Shown one piece after another: positions 8,991 to 18,529 of a stretch of 64,000 bases of DNA. The DNA is from Candidatus Melainabacteria bacterium (GTDB taxonomy: Bacteria > Cyanobacteriota > Vampirovibrionia > Obscuribacterales > Obscuribacteraceae): contig RXJR01000018.1 in NCBI GenBank assembly GCA_003963305.1, positions 124,001 through 188,000 of the forward strand. The letters are read 5' to 3'. A model generated the notes under the pieces. That model did not search any database, was not told the origin of the DNA, and saw only the letters and a program-made list of their open reading frames with translations. Position 1 is the stretch's first letter. The number at the start of each line of letters is the position of its first letter. A program made the position numbers and the translations under genes.

Positions 8991-10484
8991 TCAGTAATGC
9001 TGGCTTGTCTTCTTGGGCTTGTTGTTTTTGCGCGGACGGATTTCTTCAGTACCCTTCAGCGAAGCTAACGGCCACAATGTGTACTCGATCTCGGCCAGAC
9101 CAGCATTAACCACTGCCTTGACCACTTCGGTCGAAGATTTGTAGGCTGGCGCTGCTTCGTCGAGGGGTACGTGACCATCGGTGTTGACCACCACTCCTGC
9201 TTTTCGATAGGCTTCATCCATGGCGTGTTGGGATAATTGACGATTTGCTTCTCCTCTGGACAGTCGTCTGCCGGCACCGTGATTGACTGAAAATCCGCTT
9301 TTGACGGCACCTGATTTCGGACGCAGAATGTAACTCCAATCTTTGTTGCTGCCGGGAATCAGCACCGGATGTCCTGTTTCTTCCCATTGTGTGCCTTTCA
9401 GGGCCGGGTAACCAGCAGGAAATGCACGCGTCGCGCCCTTTCGGTGCACCCAGACATCACCGAAATCAGGATGCCATTCCTTTTGCACGAGGTTGTGGCT
9501 GATTTCGTAGAACAGATGCAGATCCTCATTGAAGACCTTTTTGAAAGCTTCCGCGACTTGCTCGAAGATTACCAGTCGATTCAGGATGGCGAAGTTGCCC
9601 CCAGCCGCGACAGCGTTCAAATAGGATTTGTAGTGATTGCTTTCTGGCGTGAAATAACCGAGATCGATGTCTTTTATTTCGTCGGGTCGTTCGTTTTTGG
9701 CGATTTCGAAATAATTGGTGGCCAGACCGTGTCCGAATCCGCGACTGCCTGTATGCACTTGTACAAACAATGTGCCTGTCTCTTTGGCATGTTGCAATTC
9801 GATGAAGTGATTGCCTGCACCAAGGCTTCCAATCTGGTTCATGCCCCGCTCCGGCCGACCGGCGCCACCGTACGGCACTTGCCAATCTTCGTCAACAGGA
9901 ATGCAGTGTCGTTCCGCCTGGGTGCGGTCGAAAGTGGCACCATATTTGTCGACGTAATATTCAGCACCGCCGCGAATCAGTTTTTCGAATTCTGTTTTGT
10001 TTACTGTTCCCAGTTTGTGACTGTGCCCACCGGCGCCCATGGATACGCCCTGCATGACCAACCGGTTGAATTCCAATCGCTTTTCGGGGGTTGCTTTTTC
10101 CACGGGCACATCTGACTTGGCGCTCATCATGCCGCATCCGATGTCGTAGCCGACAGGTCCCATGGCGATTGCGCCTTCGTGATGATCGGTGATCAAAACA
10201 CAGCCAACCGGCACGCCGTAGCCGTAGTGCGTGTCAGGTGTTATGACGACCATTTTAACACCGGGAAATCTGGTGGCATTTACGATCTGTCTGTAGATGA
10301 TGTCTTCAGTTTCTTGCAGTAGTGAATGTGTTAAAAACAGGCGTACCGGCACGTCACCAATGTCTTCGGTAGACAGCGCGAAGTAACCATCATCATTCCA
10401 CTTTGCCAGCTGTTTCCAGTTGTGACCATTTTTCAGCGCTTTGGCAAGTTTAAGCGCTTTAGCATCTGTATTTTGTTTTGACAT
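8991..10484 (-). CDS. rtcB: RNA-splicing ligase RtcB
   Basis: GTP- and Mn-dependent ligase joining RNA 2',3'-cyclic phosphate or 3'-phosphate ends to 5'-OH ends. The 497 residues carry the family signatures: VGYDIGCGM, GAGNHFIELQ, VQVHTGSRGFGH and the guanylylated-histidine motif NHGAGRRLSR. It lies nine bases downstream of the SDR gene on the same strand. No rtcA or archease gene is visible nearby. Family members serve in tRNA or stress RNA repair; the partner RNAs here are unknown. Confidence 0.96.
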   Translation of the reverse strand: MSKQNTDAKALKLAKALKNGHNWKQLAKWNDDGYFALSTEDIGDVPVRLFLTHSLLQETEDIIYRQIVNATRFPGVKMVVITPDTHYGYGVPVGCVLITDHHEGAIAMGPVGYDIGCGMMSAKSDVPVEKATPEKRLEFNRLVMQGVSMGAGGHSHKLGTVNKTEFEKLIRGGAEYYVDKYGATFDRTQAERHCIPVDEDWQVPYGGAGRPERGMNQIGSLGAGNHFIELQHAKETGTLFVQVHTGSRGFGHGLATNYFEIAKNERPDEIKDIDLGYFTPESNHYKSYLNAVAAGGNFAILNRLVIFEQVAEAFKKVFNEDLHLFYEISHNLVQKEWHPDFGDVWVHRKGATRAFPAGYPALKGTQWEETGHPVLIPGSNKDWSYILRPKSGAVKSGFSVNHGAGRRLSRGEANRQLSQHAMDEAYRKAGVVVNTDGHVPLDEAAPAYKSSTEVVKAVVNAGLAEIEYTLWPLASLKGTEEIRPRKNNKPKKTSQHY

Positions 10485-10493
10485 GATTTTGTC

Positions 10494-11285
10494 CTACACC
10501 ATTTGTGTGCCACCGTTCACGGGAAGGTAGGCACCTGTAATAAAACGTGCTTCTGTGGATGCGAGCAACAGTACTGCTCCGGCGATGTCTTCAGGCATCG
10601 CCACTCTACGGAGTGGTGCGGCTTGAGCAAAAGTGTCTTTCTGCTCTGAAGACATGAATGCGGTCGCATCTGTCTCCACCAAACCTGGTGCAATTACATT
10701 GACTCGTATGCCGTGCGGTCCTAATTCGAAGGCGAGACTGCGCACGAAAGCGTCAAGAGCCGCTTTGGCGCTGGAATGCGCAATGAATCCGGAGACGGGA
10801 TGACGCGATAGCCCCGTGCTGATTGCAATAATGTTGCCCTTTCGTTTCTGCACCATAGGCGGTACTACTTCTTTGCAGATGAAGAAAGCTGATTTCAATT
10901 CGCCAACCAGTTTCTTTTCGAAGTCAGTCCAGCTGTGATCGATGAACGATTTCATCGAGAAGCTTGGAGAAGCATTCAAGATAACGGTATCGATAAATGA
11001 GAACTGCTCTACTGCAGTCTCGATCATCTTTTTTACTTCCGCTTCGTTGTTGACGTCAGCTTTGATGGCTATTGCCGAACCGCCGTGCGACTTGATGTGG
11101 TCGACGACATTATTGGCTTCGCGAGCACTGCGATTGTAGTTGACAATGACTTTTGCGCCATGTGCCGCCAGCAGCTTTGCAGTTGCCGCGCCAATGCCTC
11201 GACTCGCGCCGGTCACGAGTATGACTCGATTGGCCAGCATAGGTTGGTCGATTGTGCCAATGGGCTTTGTGCTCAACTCAGCCAT
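10494..11285 (-). CDS. Short-chain dehydrogenase/reductase with atypical active site
   Basis: A 263-residue Rossmann protein of the FabG-like SDR type: cofactor motif TGASRGIGAATAK near residue 25, a structural NAS motif (LNASPS), and C-terminal VNGGTQMV. The usual YxxxK catalytic pair reads HSSAK here (IAHSSAKAALDAF), so tyrosine is replaced by histidine, while the lysine is kept. A Ser/Thr about 13 residues before it (ISTG) sits at the usual serine place. This might be a divergent reductase subfamily rather than a broken gene, as the rest is intact. It is probably co-transcribed with rtcB. Confidence 0.88.
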   Translation of the reverse strand: MAELSTKPIGTIDQPMLANRVILVTGASRGIGAATAKLLAAHGAKVIVNYNRSAREANNVVDHIKSHGGSAIAIKADVNNEAEVKKMIETAVEQFSFIDTVILNASPSFSMKSFIDHSWTDFEKKLVGELKSAFFICKEVVPPMVQKRKGNIIAISTGLSRHPVSGFIAHSSAKAALDAFVRSLAFELGPHGIRVNVIAPGLVETDATAFMSSEQKDTFAQAAPLRRVAMPEDIAGAVLLLASTEARFITGAYLPVNGGTQMV

Positions 11286-11411
11286 GATTCACCTCATATT
11301 CATATAGTTGGAATATTGTAAGGGATACAGAAGTCAACGGGCGACAGTACTAACTGCCCAGGATGCCCTTTCCGCAATTTTTTAGATTCGATTCGATTAA
11401 ATCTGAAGCCG

Positions 11412-12059
11412 CTATTTCTTCTTGAAAATGTTGAATCGATCGAAGAGATTTTCTTCCGGTGCATTGTAGCTTGAGGCCTGCGGCGCCTCAAGGGATGCTA
11501 ATCTGCACGCACTGAGCAGGTCAAGACTTTCCTGAAAAGCTTTGAAGCGGTTCTTCATCTGGGTGCGGTCGAAGACGCGACTCAGGTCGAACATGAAGAT
11601 GCTGCCAGTTTGAATGCCTGCTACTTTCATTGAACAGATCAGAAAGTCTTGCAGACCGTCCGAATTAATCAAGACCTCGCGTACTACTGGAAGTCCAATG
11701 AATTTGCGGGCGTTGATTGCATCGTTACTGGTTATCGAATACAAATACTCGATTTCCGCAAAGCCTGTGTTGGGTACTTCCGAGCACATCAACATCGGCG
11801 GAATGGCTGCGCCGAGGCTGTCTGTCCAGTCGAACTTTTTGCGTTTTATATTGAGTGTAAAACTCTCCAGCGGCACGTATGAAACCTTGCCTGTGATGGT
11901 GTGACCGGTGGTCTGGAACGATATCGTCCAGTTCTTATATTGCTTTTCGACTGACGCAGTGTGAATAGTCGACAGCGGAACGGTGCCTTCCGTGAAGCTT
12001 CCGTCGATCTCTGCTGCTAAAAGGCGCCAGGTATCGCAAGTTTTTTCCCACGCGTTCAT
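11412..12059 (-). CDS. Hypothetical protein, 215 aa
   Basis: No family recognised. It is a soluble protein without signal peptide or membrane helix. The N-terminal part is predicted beta-rich (TISFQTTGHTITGKVSYVPLESFTLNI) and the C-terminal part (FDRTQMKNRFKAFQESLDLLSACR) looks helical. It ends in a lysine-rich tail (FNIFKKK). An AGAGGTG motif lies a few bases before the ATG. It is on the same strand as, and about 105 bases downstream of, the 5-oxoprolinase gene, so co-transcription is possible. Confidence 0.7.
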   Translation of the reverse strand: MNAWEKTCDTWRLLAAEIDGSFTEGTVPLSTIHTASVEKQYKNWTISFQTTGHTITGKVSYVPLESFTLNIKRKKFDWTDSLGAAIPPMLMCSEVPNTGFAEIEYLYSITSNDAINARKFIGLPVVREVLINSDGLQDFLICSMKVAGIQTGSIFMFDLSRVFDRTQMKNRFKAFQESLDLLSACRLASLEAPQASSYNAPEENLFDRFNIFKKK

Positions 12060-12163
12060 GATTTCACCTCTTCTGGATAATGCTATATGCCCAGTTTCTG
12101 CGCGAGGCTTACTTGGTCGCTTGTGAGTTTTTACGTTCGTTAGCCATCTCGCTCATCTCTTTA

Positions 12164-15100
12164 TCAGTGCGGGGAGGCGCCAAAACCGCCGCCGCCTGGT
12201 GTTTCGATCACAAAGACATCGCCTTCTTCCAAATCAATTGTTGCTGTAGCGCCCAGGTCTATGCGCTTTCCGTCCCGCTTAATGGCATAGTTGAGTCCTT
12301 TTGCGCCGCATTCGCCGCCCTGCATGCCAAATGGCGCAACTGATCTGCGCAGGGAGAGAATTGAGGCGCTCATCGCCTGGCAAAATCGAATTCTTCGAAG
12401 AACACCGTCGCCGCCTTTGTGTCGACCCTTACCACCGCTGTTTTGGCGGATTGAGAATTCTTCCAGCACGACGGGGAAACGCATCTCCAGTATTTCTGGA
12501 TCGGTGAGTCTCGAGTTGGTCATGTTTGTTTGAACTGCGCTCGCGCCATCAAAGTCGGGTCCGGCGCCTGAGCCACCAGATATGGTTTCATAGTACTGAT
12601 GATTCTGGTTGCCGAAAGTAAAGTTGTTCATGGTTCCTTGCGAAGCCGCCATGACCCCAAGTGCGCCGTAGAGAGCATCGGTGATTTGCTGCGACGTCTC
12701 CACATTTCCTGCCACTATTGCCGCTGGATATTTGGGATTGAGCAAGCTGTGATCAGGAATTTTTATAGTTAGAGGCGCGAGAAATCCATCATTAAGCGGA
12801 ATGTCGTCGTCGATCAATGTGCGGAAAACGTACATTACGGCTGCGTTCGTGATCGCTTTCGGGGCGTTCATATTGCCTTTCAGTTGCGCTGAAGTGCCGC
12901 TAAAATCCAGTATGACCCCATTGCCGTCCGGGCTTATTTTTACTTCGACGCTTATGCTGGCACCGTTATCCATTTTGCAGACGAAGCTTCCATCGTGCAG
13001 CGATTTGATTGCATTGCGCACCGCCAGTTCGGCGTTTTCCTGAACAAAGCGCATATATGCTTGCACCACGTGCGCACTGTGAGATCTGCACAGCGCAGTA
13101 AGGGCTTGTTCGCCTCGCACATTTGCTGCAACCTGTGCTTTGAGATCAGCTACGTTCTGAGCGATGTTCCTGGCGGGGTAGGGCCCGGAACTGAGCAATC
13201 GTTTGATCTCGTCTTCTGCGAATAGTCCGTTTCTGAGGAGCTGAAAGTTGTCGATCACGATTCCTTCTTCAACAAGAGACTGGCTATTGGCTGGCATGGA
13301 GCCTGGCGTTATACCACCGATATCGGCGTGGTGCCCTCGGGACGCCAGGTAGAACGATGGCGCAGTAGCAGTAGCATTAGCATTAGTACTAGCAGCCGTA
13401 GCCGTGGCAGCCGTAGCGGTAGCAGTGGTAGCCGGAGCAGTAGCCGTTGCGGCCGTATCATCGTTACCATGATCGTCGTCAATAAAGACTGGCGATACAA
13501 CCGTAATATCAGGCAAGTGTGTACCACCCGCGTAAGGATTGTTTGAAACAAAAACATCGCCTTTAGTCATCTGATTGGCTCGACGCGTAATTATTTCTTG
13601 CACGCAGGCGCTCATCGAGCCAAGGTGTACGGGAATGTGAGGGGCGTTTGCTACCAATCTTCCGTGGCGATCAAAAATGGCACACGAAAAGTCCAGACGT
13701 TCTTTGATGTTGATCGACTGGCTCGTATTTTGCAGTGCAGCACCCATCTGTTCTGCTGTAGACATGAAGATGTGATTGAAGAGTTCGAGTTTTGTTGGAT
13801 CTGGCTTTTGTAGATCCATTTTGACGGTGCTTGCGGCGACGAGTTCGGATGTGCGCTCAATAACAATCGATCCATTGGTGTCCACAGCGGCGCGCCAATC
13901 CGTTTCAATCAGTGTTGTGCTCATCTTTTCGGCAATCAATGCTGGACCTTTTATTTGCGTTGAGACGCCCAGCTCTTCGCTGGTCCATAAAGGTACTTCC
14001 TGCCAGGCTTGGTTCAGATAGACGTTGCATTTTTGGCGCGCTTTCTGTTCCTTTTGGGGTGACGCTGCAGTATTTTTCTGCGGCGGCATCTTTGCTTCAG
14101 CTTCCACTGATGCCGATTCAATGATCAGGTTCTTTTCCGGAGAAGTGAAACCAAATCGATCCTTGTGGATTTTTTCAAATGCGGTTCTCAAGCTTTGTAG
14201 AGAGCCGAATGGCACTGAGATAGCCATGTCCGTTCCCTCATATCGAAGCGCCAGAGTTCTGGTTGCGCTGACCTGTTCATTGCCGATCAGTTGAGGCGCC
14301 AGTTCGAATTCGCAAGCTCTCGTCAGCTTGTCCAGAGTTTTTACCGCGACTTTTAGATTGCCTTCTGTCAAGGAAAGTTCTACTGATTCATTTTTGACCG
14401 TTGTGAGATTGGCAGTGCCTATGCCGTACGCAGAAAGTACTCCTGCCAGCGGGTGAATAATTATTCTTCGAATACCTAGCGCGTCTGCGATCTGGCAAGC
14501 ATGCTGTCCTCCCGCACCGCCGAAGGCAACAAGAGCATAGTTAGAAATGTCGTGCCCCTTTTCGATTGAAATCTGTTTTATCGCTGCAGCCATTTTTGCT
14601 ACAGCGATCGTGAGAAAACCTTGCGCCACTGCCTCTGGTGCTGGTGAATCGGGCATGGAGTGCGCCAACTTAGAGAAAAGTTGCTCCACTTTTGTTTTGT
14701 CTAAACCCTGATCGCCTGATGGACCAAACACTTTGGGAAAAAAATCTGGTTGGATCCTTCCCAGCAGCACATTGCAGTCGGTTATGGTCAATGGACCGTC
14801 GTTTCCGTAGGAGGCAGGTCCAGGCAAAGCACCAGCCGATGCTGGTCCTACGCGCATGCGGAATCCATCAAAAGTGCAGATAGAGCCTCCTCCGGCTGCG
14901 ACCGTGTTGATGGCGATCATCGGAGCTTTGACGCGAATACCTGCAAGGACTGCTTCGGTTGTGCGTTCATATCCTCCGCAAATATGGGAGACATCGGTCG
15001 ACGTTCCGCCCATGTCAAAAGCAATGATGTTGGCTGCCCCTGATGCGTTGCCTACTGCAGCAGCGCCAACCACGCCGCCGGCAGGACCAGATAGGAGGCT

Positions 15101-15886
15101 GTCTTTGCCTTTAAAATGAGCCGCGTCAGCCAATCCACCGTTCGACTGCATGAAAAGCAACCTTACGCCGTTTAGCTCCTCCTGAACCTGTGCCACGTAC
15201 CGGCGCAAAACCGGCGAAAGTGCCGCATCGGCCACCGATGTGTCGCCTCTACTAATGAGCTTCACAAGGGGGCTGGTTTCATGAGAAGTTGAGATCTGCG
15301 TGAAGCCTACCGATATGGCAATGTCTCGCAGGCGCTGCTCGTGCTCGGGATATTTGTAGCCATGCATAAGCGCGATGGCGCAGGATGTATAGCCGGTTTC
15401 GAATGCATCTTTCAATGCCCGACGGGCCGATGCCTCGTCTAGAGGAGTTAGCTCCTTTCCGGTAAAGTCATAGCGGCAGTCGATTTCAATAACGTGAGAG
15501 TAGAGTTGTTCGGGTAGGGTTATTTTGCGCGCGAAGATGTCAGGTCTGTTTTGATAGGCAATGCGCAGGCAGTCCCCAAAACCTTTGTTTGTTACGAAAA
15601 CTGTTGGTTCGCCTTTGCGTTCTAGAAGCGCGTTAGTGGCAACCGTAGTACCTATCTTGACGCAGTCGATTCGATCGGCCGGAATGGAGCTCTCAGGTGT
15701 TAATCCGAGAATTTTTCTGATTCCTGCTGTAGCGGCATCTTTATATTGGCGAGGATTTTCAGAAAGAAGTTTTTCTGTTACGAGATCGCCATTTGGCGAC
15801 AAACCGATCACGTCTGTAAAGGTTCCGCCGCGATCTATCCAGAACTGCCAACAAGCGGAGAAGGCTTTGTCCGTCTGGGTTTTCAA
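12164..15886 (-). CDS. ATP-dependent 5-oxoprolinase / hydantoinase HyuA-HyuB fusion
   Basis: A 1240-residue fusion of the A and B subunits of the hydantoinase/oxoprolinase family, as in eukaryotic-type OplA. It would hydrolyse 5-oxoproline (or a hydantoin) to glutamate using ATP. HyuA-type motifs: DRGGTFTDV at the N-terminus and the nucleotide site FDMGGTSTDVSH. The HyuB half begins near residue 690 and keeps ASRGHHADIGG and the glycine-rich end ETPGGGGFG. A run of alternating Ala/Thr (about residues 807-841) interrupts the B half just before that HHADIGG motif. Start is a TTG at 15886, fixed by the position of the first motif. 5-Oxoproline versus hydantoin as substrate cannot be decided here. 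Confidence 0.9.
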   Translation of the reverse strand: MKTQTDKAFSACWQFWIDRGGTFTDVIGLSPNGDLVTEKLLSENPRQYKDAATAGIRKILGLTPESSIPADRIDCVKIGTTVATNALLERKGEPTVFVTNKGFGDCLRIAYQNRPDIFARKITLPEQLYSHVIEIDCRYDFTGKELTPLDEASARRALKDAFETGYTSCAIALMHGYKYPEHEQRLRDIAISVGFTQISTSHETSPLVKLISRGDTSVADAALSPVLRRYVAQVQEELNGVRLLFMQSNGGLADAAHFKGKDSLLSGPAGGVVGAAAVGNASGAANIIAFDMGGTSTDVSHICGGYERTTEAVLAGIRVKAPMIAINTVAAGGGSICTFDGFRMRVGPASAGALPGPASYGNDGPLTITDCNVLLGRIQPDFFPKVFGPSGDQGLDKTKVEQLFSKLAHSMPDSPAPEAVAQGFLTIAVAKMAAAIKQISIEKGHDISNYALVAFGGAGGQHACQIADALGIRRIIIHPLAGVLSAYGIGTANLTTVKNESVELSLTEGNLKVAVKTLDKLTRACEFELAPQLIGNEQVSATRTLALRYEGTDMAISVPFGSLQSLRTAFEKIHKDRFGFTSPEKNLIIESASVEAEAKMPPQKNTAASPQKEQKARQKCNVYLNQAWQEVPLWTSEELGVSTQIKGPALIAEKMSTTLIETDWRAAVDTNGSIVIERTSELVAASTVKMDLQKPDPTKLELFNHIFMSTAEQMGAALQNTSQSINIKERLDFSCAIFDRHGRLVANAPHIPVHLGSMSACVQEIITRRANQMTKGDVFVSNNPYAGGTHLPDITVVSPVFIDDDHGNDDTAATATAPATTATATAATATAASTNANATATAPSFYLASRGHHADIGGITPGSMPANSQSLVEEGIVIDNFQLLRNGLFAEDEIKRLLSSGPYPARNIAQNVADLKAQVAANVRGEQALTALCRSHSAHVVQAYMRFVQENAELAVRNAIKSLHDGSFVCKMDNGASISVEVKISPDGNGVILDFSGTSAQLKGNMNAPKAITNAAVMYVFRTLIDDDIPLNDGFLAPLTIKIPDHSLLNPKYPAAIVAGNVETSQQITDALYGALGVMAASQGTMNNFTFGNQNHQYYETISGGSGAGPDFDGASAVQTNMTNSRLTDPEILEMRFPVVLEEFSIRQNSGGKGRHKGGDGVLRRIRFCQAMSASILSLRRSVAPFGMQGGECGAKGLNYAIKRDGKRIDLGATATIDLEEGDVFVIETPGGGGFGASPH
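13363..13466 (-). repeat. GCN/ACN low-complexity expansion inside the oxoprolinase gene
   Basis: About 100 bases made of short alternating Ala and Thr codons (ATA, TAT, with a few Asn, Ser and Pro) within the HyuB half. The frame remains open. It looks like a slippage expansion in a surface loop rather than conserved sequence. Confidence 0.75.
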
Positions 15887-15938
15887 TATTCAATCTCTAC
15901 GAGTCTGGTAAGTCGGGCGCTAGTTCCGAGTGGTCTCG

Positions 15939-16151
15939 CTATGATGAGCTAGCGGCGGCAGTGGAGAGATTGTCCAGGTTACCTCTGACAACAGAAAATG
16001 CTGCAGAGACACTTTTACTCAAGCTTCCACTGGCAAAACCAAACGTCAGGGAGACCATCAAAGCCACAAATGCCAAGATGGCACCGTATTCGGTTATGCC
16101 CTGCCCTTTCTTATTCCGACGTTTACGGATACGAGCTCTACTTAACGCCAT
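15939..16151 (-). CDS. Flp-type pilin (small prepilin)
   Basis: A 70-residue type IVb prepilin: basic leader RARIRKRRNKKG, then the processing site G|QGITEYG with glutamate five residues into the mature protein, and a hydrophobic helix (AILAFVALMVSLTFGFA). Such pilins are secreted and assembled by Tad-type machinery. None of the Tad export genes is in the window, so this is an orphan copy. A strong GGAGG lies eight bases before the ATG. It is on the same strand as, and 52 bases upstream of, the oxoprolinase gene, probably by chance. Confidence 0.85.
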   Translation of the reverse strand: MALSRARIRKRRNKKGQGITEYGAILAFVALMVSLTFGFASGSLSKSVSAAFSVVRGNLDNLSTAAASSS

Positions 16152-16335
16152 TGTGTGCCTCCGCTACAACGACAGGCCCGGAATGGTCCAGGCGGGAATA
16201 AAAATTTCAATTCGGCGGCAGGCAGTGTCGGGTTGTTGTTACCACTAATGTTCCACGCTCTTGACATCATTAACCACGTTTTAAACTAAATATTGGACAA
16301 TTACTTTCGCCTGCATGAGAGTTTAAGAATCAGCT

Positions 16336-16695
16336 ATGACAAAGTCAACGGACACAGAAACTATCACAATTAGCTTTGATGATTTTGCCAAAGTTCATAT
16401 GCGTGTTGGTCGGGTTATAAAGGTAGAGGAATTTCCGAAAGCGCGTAAGCCTGCATACAAACTCTGGATTGATTTTGGACCATACGGAGTTAAGTGCTCG
16501 TCTGCGCAGATTACAGTGCACTATAAGCCCGAGGATTTGATCGAGCGCCTCGTGGTGGGTGTTACCAACTTTCCGCGCAAACAAATCGCCGATTTTTTCT
16601 CCGAAGTTCTTGTACTGGGCTCGTCTCGAGAGGACGGCAGCATTGTTTTGTTATCGGTAGATCAAGAAGTGCCTCTGGGATCGCAGATTTCCTAG
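16336..16695 (+). CDS. csaA: CsaA-like tRNA-binding domain protein
   Basis: A 119-residue stand-alone OB-fold EMAP/tRNA-binding domain. Visible signatures: FAKVHMRVGRVIKVEEFPKARKPAYKLWIDFG, written here in parts as MRVGRVIKVEEFP and KARKPAYKLWIDFG, then CSSAQIT and VVGVTNFPRKQIADFFSEVLVLG. In Bacillus CsaA acts as a secretion-associated chaperone, and the same domain binds structured RNA. The length is slightly longer than usual (about 110). It converges on the lactonase gene. Confidence 0.88.
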   Translation: MTKSTDTETITISFDDFAKVHMRVGRVIKVEEFPKARKPAYKLWIDFGPYGVKCSSAQITVHYKPEDLIERLVVGVTNFPRKQIADFFSEVLVLGSSREDGSIVLLSVDQEVPLGSQIS

Positions 16696-16713
16696 TTTGC
16701 TTGGCTCCGAGAA

Positions 16714-17589
16714 TTAACCTTTGTACTCGAAGGCTTTGCAGCCTTCCGAATTGTTTATCGAGACTTTGAATAGCGCTCCCGCATTGGGTTCTGTTTCGAG
16801 TTGAGCATCCTTGCCCGATGATGTGATGTAAAGGTCGTTCATCCTGGGACCGCCAAAAGCGCAGGATGTAATATTGCGGCATCCGGGAACCTCAATTCGT
16901 TCGATTAATTTCCCGGTTCTGGGATTGAGTTTGACGACGGCTCCGCCTTCCCACAGTGCGATGTAGACATTGTCATCGCGGTCGATCGTCATTCCGTCGA
17001 AATAGCCGCCCCAGGAGTTTTGGACCACGCTTCGGCGGTTCGATATGCGTCCGTTTTCGATCTCATAGTCGAATGCATCCAGTCTTTGCAGAAGCGAGTC
17101 AATGTAATACATAGTCTTGCCGTCAGAGGTCCAGACAAGACCATTGGAAACGCCGATTTTGTCTAGTTTGTGGTGAAGACTGTGGTCGGTATCCAGCATC
17201 CATAGATTGCACGCTTCAGGCGTTAAATCGAAATTGAAGGAACCCCACCAGAATCTTCCGACCGGATCGCATTTGCCGTCATTGGAACGATTACGGGAAT
17301 GTTCGTGAACTTCGGAGAGTTTAGTCAGTTTGCCATTGTCATCGACATGGGCAATTGAATTGACCAGAGCGACGATGAACCCACCGCCACATTCTGGTGC
17401 TCGTCTCACTACCGTTCCCACATGTTCCCCGACATCAATCGAACTATTTTGACTGGTGGATGGATTGAAGGTCTGAATTTTGAAGCTGTCGATGTCGACC
17501 CAATGCAACACATGCTCGCGGAAATTCCAGATGGATCCTTCTCCCAGGAGTGCTCGGGCATGCAAGACTGGTTCAGCAATTAACGGCAT
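16714..17589 (-). CDS. SMP-30/gluconolactonase family protein
   Basis: Six-bladed beta-propeller lactonase, 291 residues, cytoplasmic. Metal-site residues of the family are visible: the glutamate in LGEGSIWNF, the asparagine in GVSNGLVWTSDGKTMYY, and the aspartate in DGMTIDRDDNVYIALW. The blade motif GRFWWGSFN also matches. The family hydrolyses sugar lactones such as gluconolactone. The substrate here is not known and neighbours give no clue. Its 3' end is 18 bases from that of csaA. Confidence 0.9.
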   Translation of the reverse strand: MPLIAEPVLHARALLGEGSIWNFREHVLHWVDIDSFKIQTFNPSTSQNSSIDVGEHVGTVVRRAPECGGGFIVALVNSIAHVDDNGKLTKLSEVHEHSRNRSNDGKCDPVGRFWWGSFNFDLTPEACNLWMLDTDHSLHHKLDKIGVSNGLVWTSDGKTMYYIDSLLQRLDAFDYEIENGRISNRRSVVQNSWGGYFDGMTIDRDDNVYIALWEGGAVVKLNPRTGKLIERIEVPGCRNITSCAFGGPRMNDLYITSSGKDAQLETEPNAGALFKVSINNSEGCKAFEYKG

Positions 17590-17681
17590 GGTATCTAGTC
17601 TCTCGTCCTAATTCGTACTGAGTTTAGCTGATCTTGATTCTGGTATTACATGTAGTAGCAATTGCGTCGTTGTTGAAAGTT

Positions 17682-17794
17682 GAATTTGTTTAGCATAAAA
17701 ACGAATTTCCTATAACGTTTCGGTCCTTCACGCGGCTTTACTGCTAAAACCAAAAGACTACAGACGGCCGCTGTCGTACGACGCAGTATCATAG
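17682..17794 (+). promoter_or_regulatory. Upstream element, copy 1 (paired with 18530-18640)
   Basis: About 112 bases immediately upstream of the secreted-protein gene at 17802, alignable almost without gaps to 18530-18640. The best-kept parts are TTCCTATAACGTTTC, which contains a -10-like TATAAC, a TAAAAC block, and GGCCGCTGT followed by GT-CGA and TCATA. A promoter plus shared 5' leader is the simplest reading. No known riboswitch pattern is recognised. Confidence 0.6.
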
Positions 17795-17801
17795 GAGTGC
17801 A

Positions 17802-18440
17802 ATGACGATGATAAAACAGCTGGGCAGAAAAATGGTTTCGAAGAATGGAGCGGCTTTGGCTGCCTTTGCAATGAGTGTGTTTGGTGCGTTTCCTGCTAGC
17901 GCAGAAACGTTTAACACCATGGCGGTGATCGCTGAGTGCGACGGTGCTAGAGACAGTGTTGTAAATACCTTTAGGGCAGGTGGTGGCATGGGCAACCACT
18001 TCAACATTTACGTTAGAGCCAACAATCCCGGTAATAACGGCAGAGCCGGGTATGTCGTGAACCGATTTGGAGGAAACGTAGATCTTATCAACGACGTTGT
18101 GGTCAATTTGTACAGCGCTGATATGGAGACGGCGAAGACATCAACTAGAGTACGATTTCTTTTTGCAGACGGTACGACAGTTGATAGGCTAATTTCGGAA
18201 TTCTCGGTCAACAGCATCAATGGATTTAACGGCTACTATGAATGTCGATATCCTGCAAACAAATTATTGCCGGAGGGTCAAGTTCCGCGTCTGAGTAAGA
18301 TTGCTATCTTCGTTGATAAGGGACCCGCTAATGTTGATCTCGGTTCGATCAAATTGAGTGTTTCAGAGGGCGAATGGAGAGTAATCTACCTGGACCTCAC
18401 TGGTAAGGATTGCAGCGTTTTTCCAGCTCCTCCGAAGTGA
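17802..18440 (+). CDS. Secreted protein of unknown function
   Basis: A 212-residue protein with a clear signal peptide (basic MTMIKQLGRKM, hydrophobic AALAAFAMSVFGAF, cleavage after ASA near residue 31). The mature part has two or three cysteines and a beta-rich, Asn/Gly-rich pattern (NNPGNNGRAGYVVNRFGGN). No family is recognised. AGGAG stands five bases before the ATG. Its upstream region is a near-duplicate of that of the next gene at 18660, implying shared control. Confidence 0.78.
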   Translation: MTMIKQLGRKMVSKNGAALAAFAMSVFGAFPASAETFNTMAVIAECDGARDSVVNTFRAGGGMGNHFNIYVRANNPGNNGRAGYVVNRFGGNVDLINDVVVNLYSADMETAKTSTRVRFLFADGTTVDRLISEFSVNSINGFNGYYECRYPANKLLPEGQVPRLSKIAIFVDKGPANVDLGSIKLSVSEGEWRVIYLDLTGKDCSVFPAPPK

Positions 18441-18512
18441 TCAAATTTCCAGAACTGTTGTAGATTTCGGCAGTCACTAAGCTGTTTGAAATAATTCATT
18501 GGTTTTCGAAGG

Positions 18513-18529
18513 CGGCGTTCTCAACGCCG
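18513..18529 (+). terminator. Possible terminator hairpin
   Basis: A 7-bp GC-rich stem CGGCGTT/AACGCCG with loop CTC lies about 75 bases after the secreted-protein gene and just before the second copy of the 110-bp element. No long T-run follows, so termination is uncertain. Confidence 0.35.

Noticed and set aside
9369-10115. 248-residue plus-strand frame inside rtcB
   Set aside because: The opposite strand is a complete, motif-rich RtcB; the antisense frame shows no domain.
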